A DNA stretch of 64,000 bases from a virus: the IMG/VR virus record IMGVR_UViG_3300025789_000031, positions 21,756-85,755 of that record; one strand, 5' to 3'. Below the pieces are notes generated by a model. The model was not told where the DNA came from and ran no database searches. It saw only the letters and a list, made by a program, of their open reading frames with translations. Both the position numbers and the translations under genes were made by a program. This document shows, piece by piece, positions 6,032 through 13,350 of the stretch. The stretch's first letter is position 1; each line of letters opens with the position of its first letter.

Positions 6032-6685
6032 ATGAAAAATTTGATTATTCTTTTTGCAACATTGTTTGTATCTACTCCTGCATATGCGGACACTATTCAA
6101 GGTGCGGCGGGCGGGACCATTCTGAATGGGAGCAACACTGTAATCAATGCAACATTAGATTATGCATCAAAAACTCCAGACAGCAATTGGCAACGCTATC
6201 TAGATGTTGGGTATATATACAACGAGACTCACGGAATCCTACTAAAGGATCAGGTGGATGCTGACGCTAAATTGGATTACAATTTGGACAAGCATAATTA
6301 TCTCCAAGGTGAAGTTCGTTATGCATTTAATCAACTTGGATTTAATAAGAATAAGGCGGTGTTTGCTATAGGAAATGGCTACCGTCTCATTCATACCAAG
6401 AAAATGAAGTTGAGTTTTGAAACGTCAATTGGTATGGCAGAAGCAACGCACTTAAACGAATTTGTCGTTCGCGAAAGCGTATGGGCAAGTTATAATTTGA
6501 ATTCAAAGACTCATATTGATGAAAAGTTTTTGATTGAGCATGGCTCTGTCCATGACTATATTCACAACACTGCCTCTGTTGTTTTTGATATTACTAATCA
6601 TGTAAATTTAAGTGTAACTAATATTTACATTGATGATTATTCAATCACAAAACTTACCACTTTTAATATTGGTGTCAAGTTTTAA
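6032..6685 (+). CDS. Secreted DUF481-like outer-membrane beta-barrel protein
   Basis: The start is ATG at 6032 behind AGGA, giving a clean signal peptide MKNLIILFATLFVSTPAYA. The mature part is a run of alternating strands (YLQGEVRYAF, GNGYRLIH, LSFETSIGMA and others) ending in aromatic F, the usual C-terminal signal for outer-membrane insertion. The pattern fits the DUF481/YdiY family. It sits between two tRNA-Gly genes, a typical cargo slot. A role in altering the host surface or blocking superinfection is inference. Confidence 0.7.
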   Translation: MKNLIILFATLFVSTPAYADTIQGAAGGTILNGSNTVINATLDYASKTPDSNWQRYLDVGYIYNETHGILLKDQVDADAKLDYNLDKHNYLQGEVRYAFNQLGFNKNKAVFAIGNGYRLIHTKKMKLSFETSIGMAEATHLNEFVVRESVWASYNLNSKTHIDEKFLIEHGSVHDYIHNTASVVFDITNHVNLSVTNIYIDDYSITKLTTFNIGVKF

Positions 6686-6702
6686 GAATAAATAAAGTTA
6701 AT

Positions 6703-6778
6703 GCGGGTGTCGTATATAGGTATTACAGAACATTGCCAATGTTCAGAAATGGGATCGTCTGGCCCATCACCCGCTCCA
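6703..6778 (+). tRNA. tRNA-Gly (anticodon GCC)
   Basis: The acceptor gcgggtg pairs with cacccgc, U73-CCA is encoded, and the anticodon stem gaaca/tgttc has loop ttGCCaa. The T arm atggg/cccat encloses a 9-nt loop atcgtctgg instead of the normal 7-nt TTC loop. The inverted endonuclease gene begins at the next base, and the last 10 bases recur beyond that gene. Confidence 0.75.
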
Positions 6779-7639
6779 TCAAGAGCGATGGTTATCTACT
6801 AATAACATTGTTTGAACATGATACCATTGCAACAATCTCTTGTCAGTAATTACTAAACATCTGGTGTTAAATTCCGACTCAAATAGTTCTATCTTGAGTA
6901 TAGATTTTCTATAATAATTTGGGCGTTTAGCTTTAGGATCAATGTATACATTGTATTCTGGTAGGTAAAAATCCGGAGTATATGATCGACCGTTAGATAG
7001 TAAAAATTTATCCGGTCGTGCCCATTTTATACCGTTCTCATCAAAAGATTTAGATAATAATATCTCCCAATTAGAATCAAAATAAAAATGTTTGCCAAAC
7101 GAGTCGATGCCGGGAAGATTGCAGTCCCTGTTGCCTCCATTTTTCCCCCTCACGACATTTGATACATGGGATGCCATGCATTTTGATGAGCAAGTTTTGC
7201 CTTGTCTAATGTGTCTGGTATTGCATATTACACACACTTTAATCTCTTTAGGGGTTTTTGGATAGTTATATATTTTTCTGTTTGACAGGGTAACAATTAG
7301 TGATGCTGCTTGTTGCGATCTCCCTTCATCCGTGATGAGATGTTTATTGGTGTATACACCTGAGCATTTACGTGAACAGAAGATGTTTTCTCGCTGTTCA
7401 TATTCAATAGTAATATTACACTCTTTGCATTTTTGAGGGGAAATCATGTATTTTTCAATATTTGTTTCCTTATTAAGATTTGCTAATGCCACGGATGCTT
7501 GTGTTGCTCTCTGTTGAGAACTTCTCGCCCCATCTCCCGCTTTTTTGGCATAATCCGGCTTGTGCCAGTTTTTGTGGCTACGTAGACTTCGTTCAGTCTT
7601 GAAAGATTTTGCACACTCGGTGCAGGTATAAATATTCAT
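6779..7639 (-). CDS. Zinc-finger PD-(D/E)xK homing-type endonuclease
   Basis: The product is 286 aa. An N-terminal C2H2 finger (CTECAKSFKTERSLRSHKNWH) is followed by two Cys-pair ribbons (residues about 70-95 and 135-160) and a C-terminal nuclease core with YFDSNWE, YTPDFYLPEY and IDPKA, the usual PD-(D/E)xK layout of phage homing endonucleases. It is opposite in strand to the tRNA operon that contains it, its stop codon touches the tRNA-Gly 3' end, and a 10-bp copy of that end lies beyond its start. This indicates insertion of a mobile gene into the tRNA array. Confidence 0.75.
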   Translation of the reverse strand: MNIYTCTECAKSFKTERSLRSHKNWHKPDYAKKAGDGARSSQQRATQASVALANLNKETNIEKYMISPQKCKECNITIEYEQRENIFCSRKCSGVYTNKHLITDEGRSQQAASLIVTLSNRKIYNYPKTPKEIKVCVICNTRHIRQGKTCSSKCMASHVSNVVRGKNGGNRDCNLPGIDSFGKHFYFDSNWEILLSKSFDENGIKWARPDKFLLSNGRSYTPDFYLPEYNVYIDPKAKRPNYYRKSILKIELFESEFNTRCLVITDKRLLQWYHVQTMLLVDNHRS

Positions 7640-7737
7640 GCTGATTGCTCCTTCTAAGCGTTAGAGTAGTTGGAGACGCCAATCTCGTGAACTACACTTG
7701 TATTTATCAAAAAATATTAAAAGTATTTTTTTCCGCT

Positions 7738-7747
7738 ACCCGCTCCA
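7738..7747 (+). repeat. Direct repeat of a tRNA-Gly 3' end flanking the endonuclease
   Basis: acccgctcca at 7738-7747 repeats 6769-6778 (end of tRNA-Gly GCC) and also 5861-5870 (end of tRNA-Gly UCC). No complete tRNA body precedes this copy. It is an att-like scar or displaced tRNA tail. Confidence 0.7.
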
Positions 7748-7759
7748 AAATAACAAATT

Positions 7760-7791
7760 ACCGTCATCAGTTTTCTGATGACGGTTTTTTT
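7760..7791 (+). terminator. Rho-independent terminator of the tRNA region
   Basis: An 11-bp perfect stem (7760-7770 with 7775-7785), TTTT loop, followed by seven or more T residues. It lies downstream of the tRNA tail and upstream of the next promoter. Confidence 0.92.
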
Positions 7792-7803
7792 GTGCCTAAA
7801 ATC

Positions 7804-7832
7804 TTGACATTACTTATGGGCTATGGTATAAC
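7804..7832 (+). promoter_or_regulatory. Sigma70-like promoter giving a nearly leaderless mRNA
   Basis: TTGACA at 7804-7809, a 17-nt spacer and TATAAC at 7827-7832. The ATG of the next gene begins at 7838, where transcription should start. Confidence 0.75.
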
Positions 7833-7837
7833 AAAGT

Positions 7838-8329
7838 ATGAAAAACGAAAATGAATTTGATAAAATCACTGAAACTTGGGATGAGCGTAAGCGAAGAGAC
7901 CTTGCTCCAGAAGTTATCACGGGCAACACGGTGATTAAACACACAGTTGAACTTTGTGATAGATGTAAGGGCTTTGGGTTTATAGAACGAGAAGAACTCG
8001 TTGACTATCACAAACGAGATTATGCTACTTTTCGCGAAAAGTGTAAAACGTGCGAAGGCGATGGAAAAATGATATTTATTCAGGAATATCTCACTTTCAA
8101 TCACAGCGAAAAAAAGTATGATAGACGAATCCCTTATATTTCTGGGAAAAATGATATTGATCCTCACTTACATGAATCGCGTTGGTTTCGTCTGAGACCA
8201 GACCGGCGCGATACCCAACTGGAAGCAAAATATCCAGAATTGGCAGCAATGTCGTATGACAAGTATGATGATCTTGTTGAGAAATATCGTCTATTAGAGA
8301 TATTGAAAAAGGAAGAAAATAGAGATTGA
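7838..8329 (+). CDS. DnaJ-type zinc-finger protein
   Basis: The product is 163 aa with two CxxCxGxG motifs: CDRCKGFGF near residue 41 and CKTCEGDGK near 68, a single DnaJ-like zinc unit. No J domain is present, so it is not a full co-chaperone. The C-terminal half is charged and helical. ATG at 7838 has no Shine-Dalgarno and sits at the predicted transcription start. It is probably an early protein of unknown role. Confidence 0.7.
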   Translation: MKNENEFDKITETWDERKRRDLAPEVITGNTVIKHTVELCDRCKGFGFIEREELVDYHKRDYATFREKCKTCEGDGKMIFIQEYLTFNHSEKKYDRRIPYISGKNDIDPHLHESRWFRLRPDRRDTQLEAKYPELAAMSYDKYDDLVEKYRLLEILKKEENRD

Positions 8330-8354
8330 CAATGTGTTTTTATCTATGTATTCA
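8326..8354 (+). promoter_or_regulatory. Sigma70-like promoter
   Basis: TTGACA at 8326-8331 overlaps the stop codon of the previous gene. After a 17-nt spacer comes TATTCA at 8349-8354, 23 nt before the next start. Confidence 0.6.
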
Positions 8355-8376
8355 ACTGAATTGAAGGAGAAAGAAT

Positions 8377-8997
8377 ATGGGTAATCGTTTCGTAATCAGT
8401 GATACACATTTTGGTCACACCAACTCGTGGGAAAAGTTCAAGCTGCCTAACGGTGATCCATTGCGCCCGTTCACTTCCACTGAGGAAATGGATGAAGCTA
8501 TGGTTGAGCGTTGGAACGCTAAGGTCGGTCCCAATGACACCGTGTATCATCTGGGTGATGTCGTCATCAACAAGAAGTCGCTGCATCATGTCAAGCGCCT
8601 GAACGGTAAGAAGCGTCTGGTTCGTGGCAACCATGATATCTTCAAAGATCAGGACTATCGTGATGTTGGTTTTGATTCGCTGTATGGTGTTCGCGTGTTT
8701 GTTGATCAGTGGATTCTGAGCCATATTCCGCTGCATCCTGACTGTGTTACCGAACGTTTCCGTGTCAACGTTCATGGGCATCTTCATGCGAATGAGGTGC
8801 AGTGGCGTCCACTAAATGCCATGAATACGCTGGCGCGTGAACCTGATCCCCGCTATCTGTGTGTCTCGGTTGAACACACTAACTATGAACCGCTGTCTTT
8901 TGAAGAAGTGGAAGCACGTATTCAGAAGCGTTGGGAAGAAACTGGTTATACTCCACCTGTGAAGTCAGGTTGGGGTAATGGAAGTGGACCCAACTGA
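8377..8997 (+). CDS. Calcineurin-like metallophosphoesterase
   Basis: The product is 206 aa with the full metal-binding set: SDTHFGH (residues 8-14), HLGDVV (59-64), RGNHD (84-88), SHIPLH and HGHLH. The two-metal phosphoesterase fold hydrolyses phosphomonoesters or diesters, possibly nucleotides. The start has GAAGGAGAAAGAAT ATG and its own promoter. Close relatives are common in T4-like phages, but the substrate is unknown. Confidence 0.88.
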   Translation: MGNRFVISDTHFGHTNSWEKFKLPNGDPLRPFTSTEEMDEAMVERWNAKVGPNDTVYHLGDVVINKKSLHHVKRLNGKKRLVRGNHDIFKDQDYRDVGFDSLYGVRVFVDQWILSHIPLHPDCVTERFRVNVHGHLHANEVQWRPLNAMNTLAREPDPRYLCVSVEHTNYEPLSFEEVEARIQKRWEETGYTPPVKSGWGNGSGPN

Positions 8998-9005
8998 AAA
9001 AGTTG

Positions 9006-9037
9006 TTGACATGGGTTTGTGACTCTGTTACTATAAT
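9006..9037 (+). promoter_or_regulatory. Sigma70-like promoter
   Basis: TTGACA at 9006-9011 and TATAAT at 9032-9037 with a long 20-nt spacer. TACTAT at 17 nt is the alternative -10. Confidence 0.55.
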
Positions 9038-9061
9038 CAGATGAAACAAAAGGAACAGAAT

Positions 9062-9508
9062 ATGAAAAAGGGCACAATGCTTGCTAACATGCTGCATATC
9101 GCTACTACCGCTCATCACGGTCAGTTCGATAAAGGCGGAGCACCTTATATTCTGCATCCTCTTGCCGTTATGCAAATGACCAAGAGCAATGACGAAGAGA
9201 TTCAGTGCATTGCTCTTGGTCATGATGTAATTGAAGATACTAAGATTACGTTCCAAGACCTTCGTGAACAAGGAATGTCTGAGCGTATCATTGAAGGTAT
9301 CCGGGCGCTTACTAAGATGCCGGGTCAGACCTACGATGAATACAAGCAGGTGGTGTTCGCTAATCGCGATGCGATGATCGTTAAGATGGCTGATCTTCGT
9401 CACAATACTGATATTCGCCGCCTTAAGGGAGTCACTGAAAAGGACCTTACTCGTATGGCAAAGTATCAGATGTTTTACCTTGAATTGAAAGAACGGTTGG
9501 AGGCATGA
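9062..9508 (+). CDS. RelA/SpoT-type HD-domain hydrolase
   Basis: The start is ATG at 9062 behind AAAGGAACAGAAT, not the upstream ATG at 9041, giving 148 aa. The HD-domain pattern is clear: YILHPLAV near 29, GHDVIEDT (HD at 54-55), KMADLRHN near 119. This is the single-domain (Mesh1-like) layout that hydrolyses (p)ppGpp or related nucleotides. A phage enzyme that lowers host stringent-response nucleotides is a reasonable inference. The activity is not proven. Confidence 0.8.
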   Translation: MKKGTMLANMLHIATTAHHGQFDKGGAPYILHPLAVMQMTKSNDEEIQCIALGHDVIEDTKITFQDLREQGMSERIIEGIRALTKMPGQTYDEYKQVVFANRDAMIVKMADLRHNTDIRRLKGVTEKDLTRMAKYQMFYLELKERLEA

Positions 9509-9934
9509 ATGTACGATGATATTGATTGGTTAAGCATTGATTCCTTCATTTGGGAAAATGATTTTCTTAAAGACATCAAAAACGCAGTTAAAATTACAAA
9601 AGCGAAGGACAAGAAGATGACATATGGGTGGCATAATCCAGAAGAACTTGACAGAGCAAACAAAGTTGCTGAAATAGCTTTGGATGCCCTCGAAAAAGGA
9701 ATTACTGCTGAGCAGCTTCTCAAGCGAAACCCAGCGGTTCGCGCATTCTACGCCGATATGAAGGTTCGCAGAGAAAATGCGGCAAAGGAAGCACTGCGCG
9801 AGGCTGAACGCAAACAGAAAGCACTGGAACAGAAGGCTGCTAAAGAAGCAGCAAAGGCTGAAATCATGTCCAGACTGACTCCGGAAGAATTGGAAGCATT
9901 TGGACTCAATAAACCAACTCGGAAAAGAAAATAA
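9509..9934 (+). CDS. Lys/Ala-rich helical protein with LTPEELEAFGL tail motif
   Basis: The product is 141 aa. The second half is a long charged helix (residues about 85-120), a possible coiled coil, followed by RLTPEELEAFGLNKPTRKRK. The tail motif is shared with the next gene and with the gene ending at 39578. ATG at 9509 follows the stop of the HD gene after one base and has TTGGAGGC as ribosome site, so the genes are co-transcribed. The function is unknown. Confidence 0.75.
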   Translation: MYDDIDWLSIDSFIWENDFLKDIKNAVKITKAKDKKMTYGWHNPEELDRANKVAEIALDALEKGITAEQLLKRNPAVRAFYADMKVRRENAAKEALREAERKQKALEQKAAKEAAKAEIMSRLTPEELEAFGLNKPTRKRK

Positions 9935-9936
9935 TA

Positions 9937-10275
9937 ATGCGTGACGAAGAAGGCGAAACCCTCATTTCACAGGATGTATATGATGAAATCCTGAAGGGCA
10001 CCGATAGAAAAGCAACATATTATGTCAAGAGTGAACACATGGCCAAAAAGGCTATGGTTGAACTTGTCAAATCTGGCTATGCATCCTTTTTCTTCCTCCG
10101 CGACGAGGAAGCACGTGACTGGTGGAGTAAATTGGTAAAGGATGCCACTACCAAGGTTGAAGAACGCAAGCAGAAAATAGCAGAATATGAAATCAAAATG
10201 CGTGTTTGGAATAGATTGTCTATTGATGAACGCAAAACTCTTGGTATTCGTAAACCGGCAAAACCAAAGCCATGA
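9937..10275 (+). CDS. Hypothetical protein, tail-motif paralogue
   Basis: The product is 112 aa, mixed alpha/beta then a charged helix, ending RLSIDERKTLGIRKPAKPKP, which parallels the preceding protein. It starts three bases after the stop of that gene and overlaps the next gene by 4 bp, so it is part of the same operon. No domain is recognised. Confidence 0.75.
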   Translation: MRDEEGETLISQDVYDEILKGTDRKATYYVKSEHMAKKAMVELVKSGYASFFFLRDEEARDWWSKLVKDATTKVEERKQKIAEYEIKMRVWNRLSIDERKTLGIRKPAKPKP

Positions 10276-10508
10276 GTAATGTGAAGAAGGAACACGCGAT
10301 TCCGGAACACCGTGACATACTCGGAGACCTGCTTTCAGTGGGTGATTATGTGGCCTATCCAGATGCGAATCATCTTAGGATTGGAGTAATTGAAAAACTC
10401 AACCCTAAGATGATTCGGATCAAGGGAAAGTACGTTTTACAAAAATATCCAGATGACGTTGTAAAACTGGATGGTCCTATGTTAACCGCTTACTTACTAA
10501 AAAGATAA
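10272..10508 (+). CDS. Small SH3-like T4-type hypothetical protein
   Basis: The product is 78 aa. ILGDLLSVGDYVAYPDANHLRIGVIEKLNPKMIRI is a pattern found in many T4-like phages and suggests a small beta barrel. It overlaps the previous gene at ATGA. The function is unknown. Confidence 0.7.
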   Translation: MSNVKKEHAIPEHRDILGDLLSVGDYVAYPDANHLRIGVIEKLNPKMIRIKGKYVLQKYPDDVVKLDGPMLTAYLLKR

Positions 10509-10517
10509 GGAATTAAT

Positions 10518-10979
10518 ATGAATATTATGAATACTGTAGTATTAGAGGAAGACCCAGCCAGTGGTGAAATTTTTCTACCATTGACCAATGATATGCTTTC
10601 TGTTCTGAACTGCAAAGAAAATGATACGGTAAACATCGTTGACAATGGGGACGGGTCATTCAATATTTCTAAGGCGTCTACGGATATTACTATGCCATCA
10701 GAAGATTGGTCGGATATTCAACGCGAATGTTTTAAGAACTGGTTAAATAATGTTCTTATTAATAATGTGATCACTGTTATCTTTACCAAAAAAGATGGAA
10801 CAGAGCGCGTAATGAAATGCACCCTCAAGTCAAGTCTTCTTCCTAAAAAAGAAGTAAAGGAAGCAAAAGTAGTGCGCAAACAATCTGATAATATTCTTTC
10901 TGTATATGATCTAGAAGCACATGACTGGCGTAGTTTTACGGTAAGTTCGGTGAAGAGTGTATCATTTACGTTAGACTGA
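10518..10979 (+). CDS. AbrB-like plus SH3 (DUF2693-like) protein
   Basis: The product is 153 aa. Residues 6-45 look like an AbrB/MazE swapped-hairpin strand set (GEIFLPLTNDMLSVLNCKENDTVNI). Residues 85-150 match the phage SH3 family DUF2693 (ITVIFTKKDGTERVMKC and a final DWRSF). The two parts together suggest a small nucleic-acid or regulator-binding protein. AAGGAATTAAT precedes ATG. Confidence 0.7.
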   Translation: MNIMNTVVLEEDPASGEIFLPLTNDMLSVLNCKENDTVNIVDNGDGSFNISKASTDITMPSEDWSDIQRECFKNWLNNVLINNVITVIFTKKDGTERVMKCTLKSSLLPKKEVKEAKVVRKQSDNILSVYDLEAHDWRSFTVSSVKSVSFTLD

Positions 10980-11115
10980 GTTGAAATACTCATATAGAAG
11001 CAGTTTAATCTGAATTATGTGCTTTAAATAGTATAGTCAGTTTCATGACTGACTATAATGAAAGTATAATATGCTTTCATAAATGCTGAGCGATAGCATA
11101 GAATTGATATTATGG

Positions 11116-11149
11116 GTTGTATATAGCAATATATACAACTTTTCTTTTC
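11116..11149 (+). terminator. AT-rich hairpin terminator
   Basis: A 9-bp stem gttgtatat/atatacaac with a 6-nt loop, then TTTTCTTTT. The 274-bp gap 10980-11253 also holds hairpins near 11030 (atagtcag/ctgactat) and 11060 (tgaaag/ctttca), and a leader before the next gene. Confidence 0.6.
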
Positions 11150-11253
11150 TGATTATCGGCGGAAGTGCTACTTTTGGCAGATTACCAAGCGTTTTACTTA
11201 GTAAGACCGAGTGTTCTTGGAGAATCGTAAAGCGGCCCTAATAAGGAAATACG

Positions 11254-11877
11254 ATGTATAGTTCACCATCAAAAATGATGAACAAAAATTGGAAATTAAT
11301 TGTTGCCATATTTTCCATGATATTTATTTGGCAATCGCTATCCCTGCAACCATTCATTGGGACTGTCAAGGCACAGTCGGTAGCAGGAACTCCACCCACG
11401 GTTAAACCGATTATAACAAAAGAACAAAAAACTTATACTGAATATCAGCAGGCAAAGTTCTTGGCGGTGGTGAATACTAATGAAAAAATCCCACATGATA
11501 AGATGGACCTATTTTGTCTTGCAAAAAATATATATCATGAAGCGGGTAATCAACCTGCTGTAGGTAAACTTGCTGTGGCACAGGTAACCATTAATCGCAC
11601 CAAAGACCCCAAATTTGCTGGTCACGTATGCGATGTTGTTTTTGCAAACAAACAATTTTCATGGGCAAATAATCACCATATAAGATGGAAACGTCCATCT
11701 GGAGAACAATGGGAAGAATGTGTGAGAATCGCACAAGCAACTCTTGAAAGGGGCACACGTATCAAAGGCATGGAGCATGTCTTGTATTATCATGCAAATT
11801 ATGTGAATCCTCATTGGCACAATGTTCACCGCCTTGCTCAAATAGGCGCGCATATTTTTTATGTTAGAAATGTATAA
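11254..11877 (+). CDS. SleB/CwlJ-type cell-wall hydrolase (endolysin candidate)
   Basis: The product is 207 aa. An N-terminal hydrophobic helix (about residues 14-32) followed by VKAQS can act as signal peptide or signal-anchor. The C-terminal domain matches SleB Hydrolase_2: LAKNIYHEAGNQPAVGKLAV, then VTINR, CDVVF and QFSW. E in YHEA is the presumed catalytic residue. Such enzymes cut peptidoglycan glycan strands. No holin is evident beside it, so export by the N-terminal helix (SAR or Sec type) would explain lysis. AAGGAAATACG precedes ATG. Confidence 0.85.
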   Translation: MYSSPSKMMNKNWKLIVAIFSMIFIWQSLSLQPFIGTVKAQSVAGTPPTVKPIITKEQKTYTEYQQAKFLAVVNTNEKIPHDKMDLFCLAKNIYHEAGNQPAVGKLAVAQVTINRTKDPKFAGHVCDVVFANKQFSWANNHHIRWKRPSGEQWEECVRIAQATLERGTRIKGMEHVLYYHANYVNPHWHNVHRLAQIGAHIFYVRNV

Positions 11878-11893
11878 TTTTTAAATTTAAGTG

Positions 11894-11922
11894 TTGACAT
11901 CCCTTCGTTTCTGACTTATATA
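11894..11922 (+). promoter_or_regulatory. Sigma70-like promoter
   Basis: TTGACA at 11894-11899, a 17-nt spacer and TATATA at 11917-11922. The 12-bp sequence atcccttcgttt in the spacer recurs inverted at 11938-11949 (aaacgaagggat), placing a hairpin in the leader. Confidence 0.75.
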
Positions 11923-11957
11923 AGGTTCATCAAGACGGAAACGAAGGGATTTATATC

Positions 11958-12344
11958 ATGGCTTACGTATCGCAGACTATGAAAGCAGAACTCGCTCCCA
12001 ACATTAAGGCTATTCTGAAGAAGTATGGCATTAAGGGATCGCTGGCAGTTCAAAATCATTCCACTCTGGTTCTCAATATTAAGTCGGGCCAGATTAACTT
12101 CATCAAGAACTATAACGAAACACAGGGCACTCATGTTGCTAAGGATAGCATTGATGTGAACCCTTACTGGTTTCATGAACATTTCAGCGGTAAAGCAAAG
12201 TCGTTTCTGACCGAAATTATCGCTGCAATGAAGGGTCCGAAATATTTTGATCATTCGGACGCTCAATCGGATTATTTTCACTGTTCACATTACATTGATG
12301 TGAACATCGGCAAGTGGAATAAGCCGTATGTATTTGGCGTGTAA
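11958..12344 (+). CDS. Conserved hypothetical protein (phage/plasmid family)
   Basis: The product is 128 aa. The N-terminal pattern MAYVSQTMKAELAPNIKAIL...KGSLAVQNHSTLVLNIKSG is a family found in phages and conjugative plasmids. It probably has an alpha/beta fold with two conserved His-containing segments (NHST, HCSHY). The function is unknown. It is driven by the promoter at 11894. Confidence 0.75.
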   Translation: MAYVSQTMKAELAPNIKAILKKYGIKGSLAVQNHSTLVLNIKSGQINFIKNYNETQGTHVAKDSIDVNPYWFHEHFSGKAKSFLTEIIAAMKGPKYFDHSDAQSDYFHCSHYIDVNIGKWNKPYVFGV

Positions 12345-12367
12345 CTTTAACTGGAAAGAAAAATGCA

Positions 12368-12520
12368 ATGAATAAATATTGGTTTCACGTTCGTGATTCT
12401 CGTGGATACATGATTAAAATCGTGGTTGAGGCACCAACACCGTACATCGCAACTGAACAGGTTCGTGCAATGTGGGGTAGCCAAAATATGATTTCAGAAT
12501 ACGGAGCATTAGTGCCATAA
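12368..12520 (+). CDS. Small protein of the W-x-x-VR-x-x-x-G-x-MI family (50 aa)
   Basis: The sequence begins MNKYWFHVRDSRGYMIKIVV. It is a paralogue of the next gene, sharing the W-VR-G-MI-V skeleton and a Y/Q-A-rich helix. The start codon follows AGAAAAATGCA. It may be an accessory early protein, but the role is unknown. Confidence 0.6.
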   Translation: MNKYWFHVRDSRGYMIKIVVEAPTPYIATEQVRAMWGSQNMISEYGALVP

Positions 12521-12559
12521 TACCAAGAGAAATTATCCTCAAAATTGATGAGAAATAAT

Positions 12560-12706
12560 ATGCGTACTTGGTGGCTTTTGGTTCGTAACGATGGTGGTGC
12601 AATGATTCGCGTTACGGTGCAGGCAAATGACGGGCATTCTGCCCATCAGATTGCTAAACGTTTGTATGGTCCTGCACTCTTCTCTGAGAGCGCAAATCTT
12701 TGTTAA
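12560..12706 (+). CDS. Small protein, paralogue of the 12368 gene (48 aa)
   Basis: It starts MRTWWLLVRNDGGAMIRVTV and continues with a helix HSAHQIAKRLYG. It shares spacing of W, VR, G, MI and the following helix with the upstream gene, indicating tandem duplication. The ribosome site is weak. Confidence 0.6.
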   Translation: MRTWWLLVRNDGGAMIRVTVQANDGHSAHQIAKRLYGPALFSESANLC

Positions 12707-12728
12707 ACATGTTTAACTGATATTGGTG

Positions 12729-12756
12729 AAAAAGGGCTTGACTTCAGGCCCTTTTT
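12729..12756 (+). terminator. Terminator hairpin carrying a -35 box in its loop
   Basis: A 9-bp stem aaaaagggc/gccctttttt with a 10-nt loop (12738-12747). The 3' T-run makes it a good terminator on the plus strand, and the 5' A-run makes it usable on the minus strand too. Confidence 0.75.
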
Positions 12757-12765
12757 TGCTATAGT
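12738..12765 (+). promoter_or_regulatory. Promoter overlapping the terminator
   Basis: TTGACT at 12738-12743 lies inside the terminator loop. TATAGT at 12760-12765 follows a 16-nt spacer. It would serve the gene at 12810. Confidence 0.55.
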
Positions 12766-12791
12766 GGTGTTGTGTTACACAAGTTTCAACT

Positions 12792-12799
12792 TATAAATA
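12792..12799 (+). promoter_or_regulatory. Late promoter box (exact TATAAATA)
   Basis: An exact T4-type late box 11 nt before the start codon at 12810. With the sigma70-like promoter at 12738 this gene may be expressed both early and late. Confidence 0.6.
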
Positions 12800-12809
12800 T
12801 GGATAATTA

Positions 12810-13145
12810 ATGACTTCACAAACATTTAGTGTGATCGGTATCACTGACTATAAAAATGGATATAAAGTTAGATTCACCAATAATATGTGCAGACGATTAA
12901 AGCGATATGCAAAAGATGGTGCTACCCGTTTAGACTTTATTGATCTTCCTCAACCAATGACAAAGGTTGATGCGCTCAAATATATGCTTGCACACCCTCT
13001 ATTTAAAAGTGATCATGCAATCATTGAAGATGCACTAGCGAGTAGAGAAACACGAAATGATGAAATTAAAGTAAGGAAACGACCGGGACGAAAACCTCGT
13101 CCCATTACAACAATCAAAGATATTTTGGAGGCTATTAATGACTAA
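12810..13145 (+). CDS. Conserved T4-like hypothetical protein
   Basis: The product is 111 aa. MTSQTFSVIGITDYKNGYKVRFTN begins a beta-rich half, and a basic hinge KVRKRPGRKPRP precedes the C-terminal helix. The KR-PGRKPRP segment resembles an AT-hook and could bind DNA. It overlaps the next gene by 8 bp. Confidence 0.65.
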   Translation: MTSQTFSVIGITDYKNGYKVRFTNNMCRRLKRYAKDGATRLDFIDLPQPMTKVDALKYMLAHPLFKSDHAIIEDALASRETRNDEIKVRKRPGRKPRPITTIKDILEAIND

Positions 13146-13344
13146 GCAAATTTTAAAAATTTCTGATAAACTCAAAAAAGTAAGCGAAAACGCATCAGTA
13201 TACTTTTATGACAACGGATACATGGTTGAAATCGGTGGACGCAATCACGATGATGATTGGGCGACGGTAAAGTTGATGTGTAAATCACTTGACGAAGTTT
13301 ACACGGTCCTTAATGAAATTGATGGACTTCCACGAGACAATTAA
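13138..13344 (+). CDS. Small hypothetical protein (68 aa)
   Basis: The product is 68 aa with VYFYDNGYMVEIGGRNHDDDWATVKLMCKSLDEVYTVL, a common small phage alpha/beta fold. TTGGAGGCTATTA precedes ATG, inside the end of the previous gene. It is the last plus-strand gene before the convergent virion block. Confidence 0.65.
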   Translation: MTKQILKISDKLKKVSENASVYFYDNGYMVEIGGRNHDDDWATVKLMCKSLDEVYTVLNEIDGLPRDN

Positions 13345-13350
13345 ATTGGG

